Positions 10,397-19,769 of a DNA stretch of 64,000 nucleotides are shown here, piece by piece. The first letter of the stretch is position 1. Each line of letters opens with the position of its first letter. A model generated the notes under the pieces. It searched no databases. It worked only from the letters and a program-made list of their open reading frames with translations, and had not been told where the DNA came from. Made by a program: the position numbers and the translations under genes. Source of the DNA: Dactylis glomerata (taxonomy: Eukaryota; Streptophyta; Magnoliopsida; Poales; Poaceae); NCBI GenBank assembly GCA_007115705.1, contig QXEO01000244.1, positions 1,533,222-1,597,221 of the forward strand, written 5' to 3'.

Positions 10397-11310
10397 TGAT
10401 ATGATGTGGTCAGATCACAAATGGGTGGCCCGATCTTCTCAGTAAGCTTGCGGTAGTGATGATGATGATGATGATAGATAACTTGGTGTCGCCGATGATC
10501 TCTCCTCGCTAGATCCCTGATGCCAATGCAACAGCTCTCTACCCTTTGGATATTCACGACTTCACACACTTGCGCAACGTAGCCGTCGACCACGAAACGG
10601 TATAATTGCAATTCACTAATTCCCAATGGAACAGCAGATCACACTTAACTTGCAGTATATAATCTCCAGATCGAAATGAATTGGAGACAAGAATTCCAGA
10701 TGAATGCTTAGAGCAGTCTCAAGAACTAGGGTTTTGTCTAAAACGTGGTCTAACCTCTCTATGGCGCATAGGCACTTAATATATGGGGGGGTGCGGCTGG
10801 CCAAAGGTAGCCGACCTGACCTGGTCCTCTAACGTGGTTCGACTCAACCTTATGTGATACAAACTGACCCAATGGTTGGGTGCAGCCAAATAGGCGCGCA
10901 GGCCTTAGGTGTATGGCGCACAAGCACTTGATGGTGCGCCATATGCAGCCTCCTGCGTGATGTCCTCCTCCTCCTCATGCGGATCGCCGGCCTCCCTCTC
11001 CTCCCTCGCGTCCATGGGCATGATCATCACGTCTTGCTCCAGCTGCTTCAACTCCTCGCTCCTTCGCGCTATGCCTTCTTCTCCCATGAACCTGAGTATG
11101 CAAACACACCAAGACTTAGGCAGTAAACAATTCTCATTAACGAAATAATCAGATTCTATTAGGAGCAAATTCACCTGTTGTTCTATTAACTTTGCACGAG
11201 CTCTTGTGATAGGTCCAATTCTGATTTCATCATTGGACTTCTTCTTTGCAGCAACTTGCTTGTCATCATCACGAAGTGGAGATGGAACAATAGTAGGGAT
11301 GTCCTCATCA
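10397..11310 (-). repeat. 3' LTR of T2 (914 bp)
   Basis: Minus-strand start TGATGAGGACATCC at 11310, end CATATCA at 10397. It is 22 bases longer than the other LTR: a 19-base insertion seven bases in from the element end (10404-10422) and one extra GAT in a GAT/ATC run near 10460. TATA-like CATATATTAAG on the minus strand lies at about 10775-10786. Confidence 0.85.
10905..11309 (-). CDS. LTR-encoded CR-like tail of T2
   Basis: Open for 134 codons from the first base of the LTR. It begins DDEDIP and contains GPITRARAK (residues about 35-43), the basic signature of the CR tail that CRM integrases carry. In an intact CRM element this follows integrase through the polypurine tract. Here the tract has ten G residues and places the tail out of frame with the polyprotein (8 or 11 would join them). 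The same tail lies in the other LTR (17687-18091) and in element K (61660-62010). It is expressed only if the frames are joined. Confidence 0.5.
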   Translation of the reverse strand, partial: DEDIPTIVPSPLRDDDKQVAAKKKSNDEIRIGPITRARAKLIEQQVNLLLIESDYFVNENCLLPKSWCVCILRFMGEEGIARRSEELKQLEQDVMIMPMDAREEREAGDPHEEEEDITQEAAYGAPSSACAPYT

Positions 11311-14300
11311 TCTCCCCCCCCCCTTCAAAAGGCGTCGACCTCGACGCTCCAAGGTCTTCTCCATCATATGGTGACAAATCAGCAACGTTGAAGCTGTTGC
11401 TAACGCCACCAAACTCAGCAATAGGAATATCAATCGAGTATGCATTGTCATTTATCTTGGCTAGCACCTTGTAAGGACCAGCACCACGTGGCCTCAACTT
11501 GGAACTTCGCAGCTGTGGGAACCTATCCTTGCGCAGATGCACCCAAACCATATCTCCAGGCTGAAACAAAACTTGCTTTCTTGATTGGTTTCGTGTAGCA
11601 GCAATGTTCTTGCCTTTCTTCTCAATAGCCTCTCGTGTCTTCTCATGAATTTTCTTCACATAATCTGCTCTTTTTGATGCCTCCATATTAACTCTGTCAT
11701 GCAATGGAAGAGGCAGCAAATCTAGTGGTGTGATTGGTTTGAAACCATACACCACCTCAAAAGGACAAAGCTGAGTAGTAGTGTGCACCGCTCTGTTATA
11801 TGCAAACTCAACATGTGGCAAACACTCCTCCCACTCACGCAGATTTTTCTTGATCATGGCTCGCAGCAATTGTGACAATGTTCTATTCACCACCTCCGTT
11901 TGACCATCAGTTTGGGGATGACATGTAGTGCTGAACAGTAACTTCGTTCCCAGCTTGCCCCATAGTGTCTTCCAGAAGTAGCTCATAAACTTCACGTCCC
12001 TGTCAGAAACAATTGTCTTGGGCACTCCATGCAAGCGGACAATGTCCCTCAAAAACAGATTAGCTATGTGCGACGCATCGTCGCTTTTGTGGCATGCAAT
12101 AAAGTGTGCCATCTTAGAGAATCTATCCACTACCACAAATATACTATCATGACCTCTTTTAGTGCGTGGTAAACCTAACACAAAATCCATACTTATATCT
12201 TCCCATGGTGTGATAGGTGCAGGTAGTAGCGTATACAAACCGTGAGGCTTCAGCTTGGACTTGGACGTGTTGCATACAATGCAGCGCCTAACAAATCTGT
12301 CCATGTCACGCCTCATCTTGGGCCAATAAAAATGATCAGCGAGCATGAGAAGCGTCTTCTCACGCCCAAAGTGACCCATCAATCCGCCAGCATGTGATTC
12401 CTGCAACAATAGCAAACGTACCGACGATTCTGGAACACATAGTTTGTTAGCACGAAACAAAAATCTATCATGTATGTGGTACTTGTCCCATGCATTTATA
12501 AGCATACACAAACGATATGGTTCAGCAAAATCATGATCAGTGGCATACAAATCACACAAGCTCTCTAAACCAGGAATTTTAACATCAAGATGCATCAATA
12601 ACATGTTCTTCCTAGATAGAGCATCAGCAACAACATTTTCTTTCCCTTTCTTATACTTGATTATGTAGGGAAACGACTCAATGAACTCAACCCACTTAGC
12701 TAGGCGCCTATGCAAGTTAGATTGAGCTTTCAGATATTTTAAAGCTTCATGATCAGAATGTATGATAAATTCTTTTGGCCACAAATAATGTTGCCAAACC
12801 TCAAGAACTCGAACAAGCGCATACAATTCTTTATCATAAACAGGATAATTCAGTCTAGCACCAGAAAGTTTCTCGCTGAAATAAGCAATAGGTCTACCTT
12901 CTTGCATCAACACACCACCAATTCCTATACCACTAGCATCACATTCAACTTCAAATTGCTTAGAAAAATCTGGTAGTGCAAGCAATGGTGCAGAAGTAAG
13001 CAAACGTTTCAGCTCATCAAATGCATGATCTTGAGCAGCGCCCCATACAAAAGGCACTCCTTTCTTAGTTAATTCATTCAATGGTGCAGCAATAGTACTA
13101 AAGTCTTTCACAAAACGCCGATAGAAACCAGCAAGACCGTGAAAACTTCGTACTTGACTAACATTCATGGGAGTAGGCCAATTTTGAATTGCTTCAATTT
13201 TAGATGAATCTACCTCTACCCCATGCATAGATACAACATATCCCAGAAATATCACTTTATCTTTTGCAAATGTGCACTTCTCAAGGTTAGCATACAATTT
13301 AGCATCACGCAACACTTGCAAAACTTGTCTAATATGCTCACAATGTTCAGATTCAGTGCGGCTATAAATAAGTATATCATCAAAATATACAACCACAAAA
13401 CGACCAATAAACTCTCGCAAAACATGATTCATTAAGCGCATGAATGTGCTAGGTGCATTAGTAAGACCAAAAGGCATAACTAGCCACTCATATAACCCAA
13501 ATTTAGTTTTGAAAACAGTTTTCCATTCATCCCCTTCTTTCATCCTAATTTGATGGTATCCACTACGCAAATCAATCTTAGAGAAAATAGCAGCACCACT
13601 CAATTCATCTAGCATATCCTCTAAGCGTGGAATAGGATGACGATATCGAATAGTGATGTTATTAATAGCTCTACAATCTACGCACATGCGCCATGTACCA
13701 TCTTTCTTAGGCACCAAAATAACAGGAACAGCACAAGGGCTAAGAGAAACACGAATATACCCCTTGTCTAGAAGCGCTTGTACTTGTTGCTGTATTTCCT
13801 TTGTCTCTTCGGGGTTGGTCCTGTACGGCGCACGGTTTGGAAGAGTGACACCAGGGATCAAATCAATTTGATGCTCAATTCCACGCAATGGTGGCAGTCC
13901 TACGGGCACCTCCTCCGGAAACACATCGTCGTACTCCTGCAATACATTAGAAACACCAAGAGAAACAGGTTGCATATCATTAGAAACTAACACCTCGCCT
14001 TTGTACATAAGCACAAGTGGCATGGCTGTAGGATCCTCTCTAAATTCTACCATGTCTTCTTTGGTGGCTAATATAAGCAAACTAGGCAGTCTCTCACTTT
14101 TCGTTATATTTTCACTCATAGCTATTACATTATTTTCTCGTGTAGGTGGCTGTTCTAGCTTCACTTCTGTTTTCTGACGAGACTCATTGACAATTTGCTG
14201 CGGTGACATCGGCTGTAGATTAATTTTCTTGCCCTTGAACTCCAAGTGATAGGTATTGGCTCGGCCATTGTGTTGCACATGGCGATCATACAGCCATGGC

Positions 14301-15958
14301 CGACCCAGTAGTAGGTGACAAACAGTCATAGGAACCACATCAAACTCAATGGAATCCTTGTATGGTCCTATCTCAAAATTCACACGCACCATATGATTTA
14401 CCTTCATCTCTCCATTATCACTCAACCATTGGATGTAGTAGGGATTTGGATGAGGTAAATATTTCAGATTTAGTTTGGCACATAGCTCCTTGCTTGCTAG
14501 ATTGCGGCAGCTACCTCCATCAATGATTACTTTGCAAGCTTTGTTTGGGCCAACTAGTGCTTTTGTTTGGAACAGATTGCAGCACTGGGAATCAGCATGT
14601 GGCGTGACACTCAATGCACGCTGCGAGACAACAATGGTAGGCGCTGGAGAAGCAAAGGCATCCATGCCGCCCTCACTTGTGTAACCATCATCATTGGAAT
14701 CATACGGATCAGCGTCATCTCCAGTCTCATACTCATTATCATCATTAACAATCATCACCTTTCTGTTTGGACACTCTCGCTTGAAGTGCCCCTTGCCACC
14801 ACATGTATGGCATTGCATATCTCTATTACGAGCTGTAGACATGTTGGAACCAGAACTAGGCGCAGGAGCTGCTAGTTTCTTTGCATTAGAAACATTGGAG
14901 GCTGGATTAGAGTGGGAAGAAGAGGGGCCTCTGGTGGCACCCTCCAGAGGCGCTGCAGATTGGTGCGGCGCCCTGCTAGAGAACCTCCCAGAACTAGGAT
15001 ATCTTGCCTTGATTTGAGCCTCTTCAGCTAACTGCGATTCAGCCTCCCTTGCATGATGCAAAAGCTCATTCATAGTGTTGTAGGAATGATGCCTAACAAT
15101 GCCTTTTATGTTGTACTTCAGCCCATGAAGAAATCGCTGCATGGTCATCTCAATAGACTCTCGAACACGGGCACGCTGCAGCAGCATCTCCATCTCCATG
15201 TAATAAGCATCAACGGACATGGTTCCTTGCTTCAGTTGGGTCAATTTATCATAAACAGTATGCAGGTAATTAGTGCGAACAAAACGAGCTCGCATGATCT
15301 CCTTCATATTGCGCCATGTAAGAACAGGAAGCTCGTTGTCATCTCTTCTTTCCCTCACAATGCTATCCCACCAACGCAAGGCATAACCATCAAATTCTGA
15401 AGAAGCAAGCTTGATCTTCCTATCTTCAGTGTAATCATGCAAACGCCATAATTTTTCAATCTTGAGCTCCCAAGTAAGGTACTCCTCCGCATCAGTGGAG
15501 CCTTCAAATCTGGGAATCGTGAACTTGGGCTTGCCCAAGCCATCATCCTCCTGAAATGGCACACGCCGAGCACCAAGTGGTGGTGGTGGCCGACCCTGTC
15601 CTGGAAAGCCACGCCCGCGGCCATTGTTGCCCATCATGTTGTCATTATCTCCATGGACACTATCAACATCGCCATGGTCCTCATGGTGGCGTTGCTCAAC
15701 AGTTACACGCAGCCCATTGACGGAAGTTGTCAATTGCTGTATGCTTGTCTGGAGAGCAGTGACTTGCGCTTGCATAGCATTGACTGTAGTTTCAGTTGCA
15801 TCCACTTTCATTTGCACAGCTTGAATATCAGCGTCAATGTTTTCAGTGGATCTAGTAATAACCCCTTGCAAATGATCACGGAGAGCTTCATATTCCCTCC
15901 ATGTAACAGTAACATCATCAGCCTTTTTCTGCATCACATCAACACCACTAACAGACAT
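11186..15958 (-). CDS. gag-pol: Gag-Pol polyprotein of T2, 1590 aa
   Basis: Makes all proteins for copy-out transposition in one frame. Residues 1-95 look like a coiled coil. Retrotrans_gag about 150-310. Zinc knuckle C383-C386-H391-C396. Retropepsin-like protease with D480 in IDGGS and LLGRPW at 550-555. Reverse transcriptase about 735-905, with D796 and YFDD at 858-861. RNase H with D1007, E1044, D1069 and D1112. Integrase zinc site H1189/H1196/C1226/C1229 and catalytic D1258-D1319-E1355 (D,D-35-E). No chromodomain is seen. The frame crosses the polypurine tract near residue 1547 and ends in the LTR, out of frame with the CR-like tail. The start is the ATG matching the gag start of element K. 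All catalytic residues are present. Confidence 0.9.
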   Translation of the reverse strand: MSVSGVDVMQKKADDVTVTWREYEALRDHLQGVITRSTENIDADIQAVQMKVDATETTVNAMQAQVTALQTSIQQLTTSVNGLRVTVEQRHHEDHGDVDSVHGDNDNMMGNNGRGRGFPGQGRPPPPLGARRVPFQEDDGLGKPKFTIPRFEGSTDAEEYLTWELKIEKLWRLHDYTEDRKIKLASSEFDGYALRWWDSIVRERRDDNELPVLTWRNMKEIMRARFVRTNYLHTVYDKLTQLKQGTMSVDAYYMEMEMLLQRARVRESIEMTMQRFLHGLKYNIKGIVRHHSYNTMNELLHHAREAESQLAEEAQIKARYPSSGRFSSRAPHQSAAPLEGATRGPSSSHSNPASNVSNAKKLAAPAPSSGSNMSTARNRDMQCHTCGGKGHFKRECPNRKVMIVNDDNEYETGDDADPYDSNDDGYTSEGGMDAFASPAPTIVVSQRALSVTPHADSQCCNLFQTKALVGPNKACKVIIDGGSCRNLASKELCAKLNLKYLPHPNPYYIQWLSDNGEMKVNHMVRVNFEIGPYKDSIEFDVVPMTVCHLLLGRPWLYDRHVQHNGRANTYHLEFKGKKINLQPMSPQQIVNESRQKTEVKLEQPPTRENNVIAMSENITKSERLPSLLILATKEDMVEFREDPTAMPLVLMYKGEVLVSNDMQPVSLGVSNVLQEYDDVFPEEVPVGLPPLRGIEHQIDLIPGVTLPNRAPYRTNPEETKEIQQQVQALLDKGYIRVSLSPCAVPVILVPKKDGTWRMCVDCRAINNITIRYRHPIPRLEDMLDELSGAAIFSKIDLRSGYHQIRMKEGDEWKTVFKTKFGLYEWLVMPFGLTNAPSTFMRLMNHVLREFIGRFVVVYFDDILIYSRTESEHCEHIRQVLQVLRDAKLYANLEKCTFAKDKVIFLGYVVSMHGVEVDSSKIEAIQNWPTPMNVSQVRSFHGLAGFYRRFVKDFSTIAAPLNELTKKGVPFVWGAAQDHAFDELKRLLTSAPLLALPDFSKQFEVECDASGIGIGGVLMQEGRPIAYFSEKLSGARLNYPVYDKELYALVRVLEVWQHYLWPKEFIIHSDHEALKYLKAQSNLHRRLAKWVEFIESFPYIIKYKKGKENVVADALSRKNMLLMHLDVKIPGLESLCDLYATDHDFAEPYRLCMLINAWDKYHIHDRFLFRANKLCVPESSVRLLLLQESHAGGLMGHFGREKTLLMLADHFYWPKMRRDMDRFVRRCIVCNTSKSKLKPHGLYTLLPAPITPWEDISMDFVLGLPRTKRGHDSIFVVVDRFSKMAHFIACHKSDDASHIANLFLRDIVRLHGVPKTIVSDRDVKFMSYFWKTLWGKLGTKLLFSTTCHPQTDGQTEVVNRTLSQLLRAMIKKNLREWEECLPHVEFAYNRAVHTTTQLCPFEVVYGFKPITPLDLLPLPLHDRVNMEASKRADYVKKIHEKTREAIEKKGKNIAATRNQSRKQVLFQPGDMVWVHLRKDRFPQLRSSKLRPRGAGPYKVLAKINDNAYSIDIPIAEFGGVSNSFNVADLSPYDGEDLGASRSTPFEGGGEMMRTSLLLFHLHFVMMTSKLLQRRSPMMKSELDLSQELVQS

Positions 15959-17200
15959 GATTAGTAGGTTAGTGCACTAAATCAAAAATCTTTTTGGTGG
16001 CACACTCACAACTCACTCAAAACTGATAAGAAAAGGAAATCTTACCGTTCCAAAGTGAATAGCAAATGCGTACCCGTTCGGATAGATGACTAATGCACGG
16101 ATGTGATGAAGTGAATACCAGGGTATAAGAGCAATCACACGACAAAGCAGGAGTATATGGTGGAGCTGTAGGTATGGTATCCTAACTACACCAAAGACAA
16201 GTCCTAGTGCTGATCGTGTGAACAAAACACCCAAGGGAAACACACACGTGGAGATAAACGTGGCAAAGCAACTATAAAACAGGATATGTTGCAATGCACA
16301 AGAGAGACACTAGCAATGCTCAATGTAAACAGGCACAAGATTGCTCAATCGACTAGTGCAGCAAATTAGATATATGCTTCGGCCTCTGAAAGAAGTGAAA
16401 CTCCGCTTCTCACTTTTCTATTTTTGATTCTTCTCTCTTTTCTCCTTTTTTTTGTTCTCTTTTTTTTTGACTCTCTTTATAAAACCAATTCACGGAGTAC
16501 AGTAAATTTCATTTTTTTTTTTCTCTCTTCTCTCTCTTTTTTGGCCACAAAACGTCGCACCGCGAAGATTTTTTAGCACGGCAGAAAAATATGCACTTGA
16601 AAACCCTAAACAGAGCAGCCCGTGGAGCAACAAAAATATGCTAGTCTCAAATAGGTAAGTTCCTACACAATGGTATAGTAGAAAGGCTGTGGCTATGTTT
16701 GTCAAACGGAAAAGGAAAAGGACACTATGTGGACTCGGTTTGGAAACACAAACGAAAAGGACTAGTATCTGTACCACGGCAGGAGAACGCACGGAACGCG
16801 TGCCGCGGCAGGACTCTGAGCCAACGCGCTGGAGCAGACAAGCGTGGCCGCGGTGTCTGGTCGAGAGCGATCGCTTCCTACGCTCGAGACCAGACAGAAC
16901 AGCGATGTTGTCTGATGGCGAGCGATCGATCGTATATGGACTCGGTGGAAAACATAACTCAGATCCTAAACCTAAATCCCGACTAGAACCTAGACTCCTA
17001 CGGAACAAGAAACAGATCGGATCAAAGAAGGAAAATGACCAGCAACTAAAACCAATCTACGATGCAATCTAGGCTATGGCAATACTATGAACCCTAAATT
17101 TTTTTTTTTTGGCTTTTCTGGATAGGACGAAAAACACAACTAATCTACGGATGATCTGGTGGATGCTTACCGAGGAAACACTGGAAATCTGATACCAAGA
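15959..17200 (-). other. leader and primer-binding site of T2
   Basis: A 1242-base untranslated leader. TGGTATCAGA (minus strand, 17188-17197) is the primer site for initiator tRNA-Met, three bases from the LTR. CTCGGTAAGC (minus, 17165-17174) pairs with GCTTACTGAG in U5 (17223-17232), ten pairs with one G-U, closing a loop around the primer site. Pyrimidine-rich and purine-rich runs lie near 16435-16560. No other gene is seen. Confidence 0.65.
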
Positions 17201-18092
17201 TGATATGGGGTGGCCCGATCTTCTCAGTAAGCTTGCGGTAGTGATGATGATGATGATAGATAACTTGGTGTCGCCGATGATCTCTCCTCGCTAGATCCCT
17301 GATGCCAATGCAACAGCTCTCTACCCTTCGGATATTCACGACTTCACACACTTGCGCAACGTAGCCATCGACCACGAAACGGTATAATTGCAATTCACTA
17401 ATTCCCAATGGAACAGCAGATCACACTTAACTTGCAGTATATAATCTCCAGATCGAAACGAATTGGAGACAAGAATTCCAGATGAATGCTTAGAGCAGTC
17501 TCAAGAACTAGGGTTTTGTCTAAAACGTGGTCTAACCTTTCTATGGCGCATAGGCACTTAATATATGGGGGGGTGCGGCTGGCCAAAGGCAGCCGACCTG
17601 ACCTGGTCCTCTAACGTGGTTCGACTCAACCTTATGTGATACAAACTGACCCAATGGTTGGGTGCAGCCAAATAGGCGCGCAGGCCTTAGGTGTATGGCG
17701 CACAAGCACTTGATGGTGCGCCATATGCAGCCTCCTGCGTGATGTCCTCCTCCTCCTCATGCGGATCGCCGGCCTCCCTCTCCTCCCTCGCGTCCATGGG
17801 CATGATCATCACGTCTTGCTCCAGCTGCTTCAACTCCTCGCTCCTTCGCGCTATGCCTTCTTCTCCCATGAACCTGAGTATGCAAACACACCAAGACTTA
17901 GGCAGTAAACAATTCTCATTAACGAAATAATCAGATTCTATTAGGAGCAAATTCACCTGTTGTTCTATTAACTTTGCATGAGCTCTTGTGATAGGTCCAA
18001 TTCTGATTTCATCATTGGACTTCTTCTTTGCAGCAACTTGCTTGTCATCATCACGAAGTGGAGATGGAACAATAGTAGGGATGTCCTCATCA
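17201..18092 (-). repeat. 5' LTR of T2 (892 bp)
   Basis: TGATGAGG...ATATCA on the minus strand, nearly identical to the other LTR. It encodes the same CR-like tail. In the element's own orientation this is the promoter copy. Confidence 0.85.
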
Positions 18093-18097
18093 ATTTA

Positions 18098-18334
18098 TGG
18101 ACGCAGGAAGTGGCATAAATCTAATATATGCTAGAACTCTGAAGGCTATGTGTATCTCGCCGACAAGCTTGAAGCCAACAGATTGTTCTTTCCATGGAAT
18201 AGTACCAGGAGCCGCAAATTACCCTCTGGGGAAAATAGAACTCGACGTCTGCTTCGGTAGTAGCAGCAACTATCGCAGGGAGAAGTTGGAATTTGAAGTT
18301 ATGGACTGGCCCTCGCAGTACCACGCAATTCTAG
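18098..18334 (+). pseudogene. T1 protease, first part
   Basis: Starts MDAGSGINLIYARTLKAM: DAGSG is the aspartic protease active site, and INLIYA is typical of TAT proteases. It runs on through FHGIVPG and LEFEV to YHAIL, where the dimer was inserted. The frame resumes at 25491 with the PAFAKFMAVPHYAYL segment. The upstream end joins GRLF at 10396. Confidence 0.75.
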
Positions 18335-18957
18335 TGATAAGGGGAGCATAGCTACTACTCCTACTATTTTACCACCTCCTTATGTTCTGAAGCTTGGACA
18401 ATTCTGCTTTGAAGTGCCTCCACAAGATGATGTGAAGCCCAACTTTCGTACACCTCCAATGGAGTTTCATGTTCGCCGAGGCGCTGCAGCAAAAGATATT
18501 TAGTTGTTCTATTTTAATTGAGTTCGCGTCATGTTTTTATTTCAGTTTGGTTTTATTTGTGTGTGATGGTTTTGGGCCTGTCCAAAATCAAGTGTGTTTT
18601 GGCCATTTGGGCTTTTAGTTTGGTATGGGGCCTAGCCCAGCCAAGGTAGCGTTCAGAGTCACCCATATAGGGTTATGGCAGCCGCCATTGTATCCTGAGA
18701 CTTTTATTTTCGAGCTAAGAAAGAGACCAGAAAAGTCCCAATGTTTGGGGACGCATATCGGTGTGTTTGATTGCTGATCTTTGAGATCTGATGTTATGCC
18801 ATGCGTGGGAGTTGATTCCGGTCAGTTTCATCGCGAGGAATTGAAGAGAGATTAGTTTGATCTATTTCAGATTGAGTTCTCTTTTGTATCTTGCTGTTTG
18901 TTTGATCGCCGTGAAAGATTGGGCCAAACCCCCTTCGGATCACGTTGATCCGTATCA
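18335..18957 (+). repeat. LTR A of the dimer (623 bp)
   Basis: TGATAAGGGGAG...CCGTATCA. Its first 165 bases can be translated as the C-terminal extension of the gag-protease protein (ending RGAAAKDI). TATA-like CCCATATAGGG lies near 18662. It ends with a 6-bp hairpin (GGATCA/TGATCC) before TATCA. Confidence 0.9.
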
Positions 18958-18992
18958 TCTTGGTATCAGATTTGTCGGGTTTCTCACGGCGA
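18906..18992 (+). other. U5-leader stem around the primer site (dimer, copy 1)
   Basis: TCGCCGTGA (18906-18914) and TCACGGCGA (18984-18992) are perfect reverse complements. Between them are the LTR-end hairpin and TGGTATCAGA (18961-18970), the initiator tRNA-Met primer site. Copy 2 has the same arrangement with its primer site at 22224-22233. Confidence 0.6.
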
Positions 18993-19769
18993 ATTTCTTG
19001 CTGAGATTTCTCTGCTGAAGTTTGCTCTGCTACCTTTGGTTCATAAATTTTCGTTGATGCGGATCTGCTAGTTTCGCTGCGACCAGAATATTTTTGGATA
19101 ACATTGATTTTGCCGAGGCAATCTGCCGTGACACAAGTATCTACTTGTTCTGATTGTGCTTGGCGGCGCTAGCAAATTCCTTCCCGCGATCTGTTGTTCA
19201 AGGCTGCTCGATCCGATTTTCTTTGGCCAGAGTCCATCGATCGAAGAGTTCCTACAGGGCCGATCGCAAGCTAGCCAACACAAAAAAAAGGAGGATCGCT
19301 ACCGCCGGACCCCAGACGTTCTCTCCCCTCGAGCGAGCGCTGCAGTGCGCACCGTCCGGAGGCCGCCTCGGTCTGAGCGGGCCGGCCCATCATCGCCAAG
19401 TCGCCTCGCTCGCCAGTCGTTTCGATCGCCCGGGATCGCCGCGCCAGTCTCGCCTCGAAGCCCCGCCTCCAGCCGCTCGCCTCGACGCCCGGAACGCCCG
19501 CCTGGGATCGAGGATCCCGCTCCCCACACCTAGCGATCCTTAGTGGGCCGGCCCATCGGCCGGGATCGTTCGCCAGCCAGCGCGCGGAGCCTGCGCGTTG
19601 CCCACGCTCGGCCTCGACTCGCTCGCCCCAGGACGGAGCACGTCTGGGGTCGGGCGTCGGTCGTTCTCTTCCCAGGAGCTTTGTTACCTGCTGGGATTGC
19701 TTCCTTGCCAGATCTGCTTACACCAAGGTTTCCCACAAAAAGGAACACGGAGACAAACTGCTTGCTACC
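18958..19769 (+). other. leader of dimer copy 1
   Basis: 812 bases from the LTR to the gag ATG. The middle part (19300-19660) is very GC-rich. It contains several short open frames that I do not regard as genes. Apart from the primer site and U5-leader stem, nothing is recognised. Confidence 0.6.

Larger units (their letters stand above)
10397..18092 (-). mobile_element. near-complete CRM-like chromovirus T2 with ATTTA target duplication
   Basis: Two LTRs (10397-11310 and 17201-18092), primer site for initiator tRNA-Met, an uninterrupted gag-pol frame and a G-rich polypurine tract. It is flanked by ATTTA on both sides (10392-10396 and 18093-18097). By eye the LTRs differ by six substitutions, all transitions, plus 19-bp and 3-bp length differences over about 890 bases, so the insertion is recent. 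It lies inside the gag-protease junction of T1. Of the elements here it is the only one with all enzymes in an open frame. Confidence 0.85.

Noticed and set aside
10456..10480. GAT/ATC microsatellite as a functional element
   Set aside because: Short triplet run in both T2 LTRs, differing by one unit; ordinary slippage.
10905..11148. Plus-strand Ser-rich frame in the T2 LTR
   Set aside because: Complement of the CR-like tail, present in both LTRs.
11186..11400. Chromodomain at the T2 integrase C-terminus
   Set aside because: The aromatic-cage pattern is not visible; the tail in the LTR fits the CRM-type CR motif instead.
19156..19533. Overlapping Arg/Pro-rich frames in the dimer leaders (also 22419-22796)
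   Set aside because: They occur in several frames of a GC-rich leader, upstream of the real gag start, with no domain.
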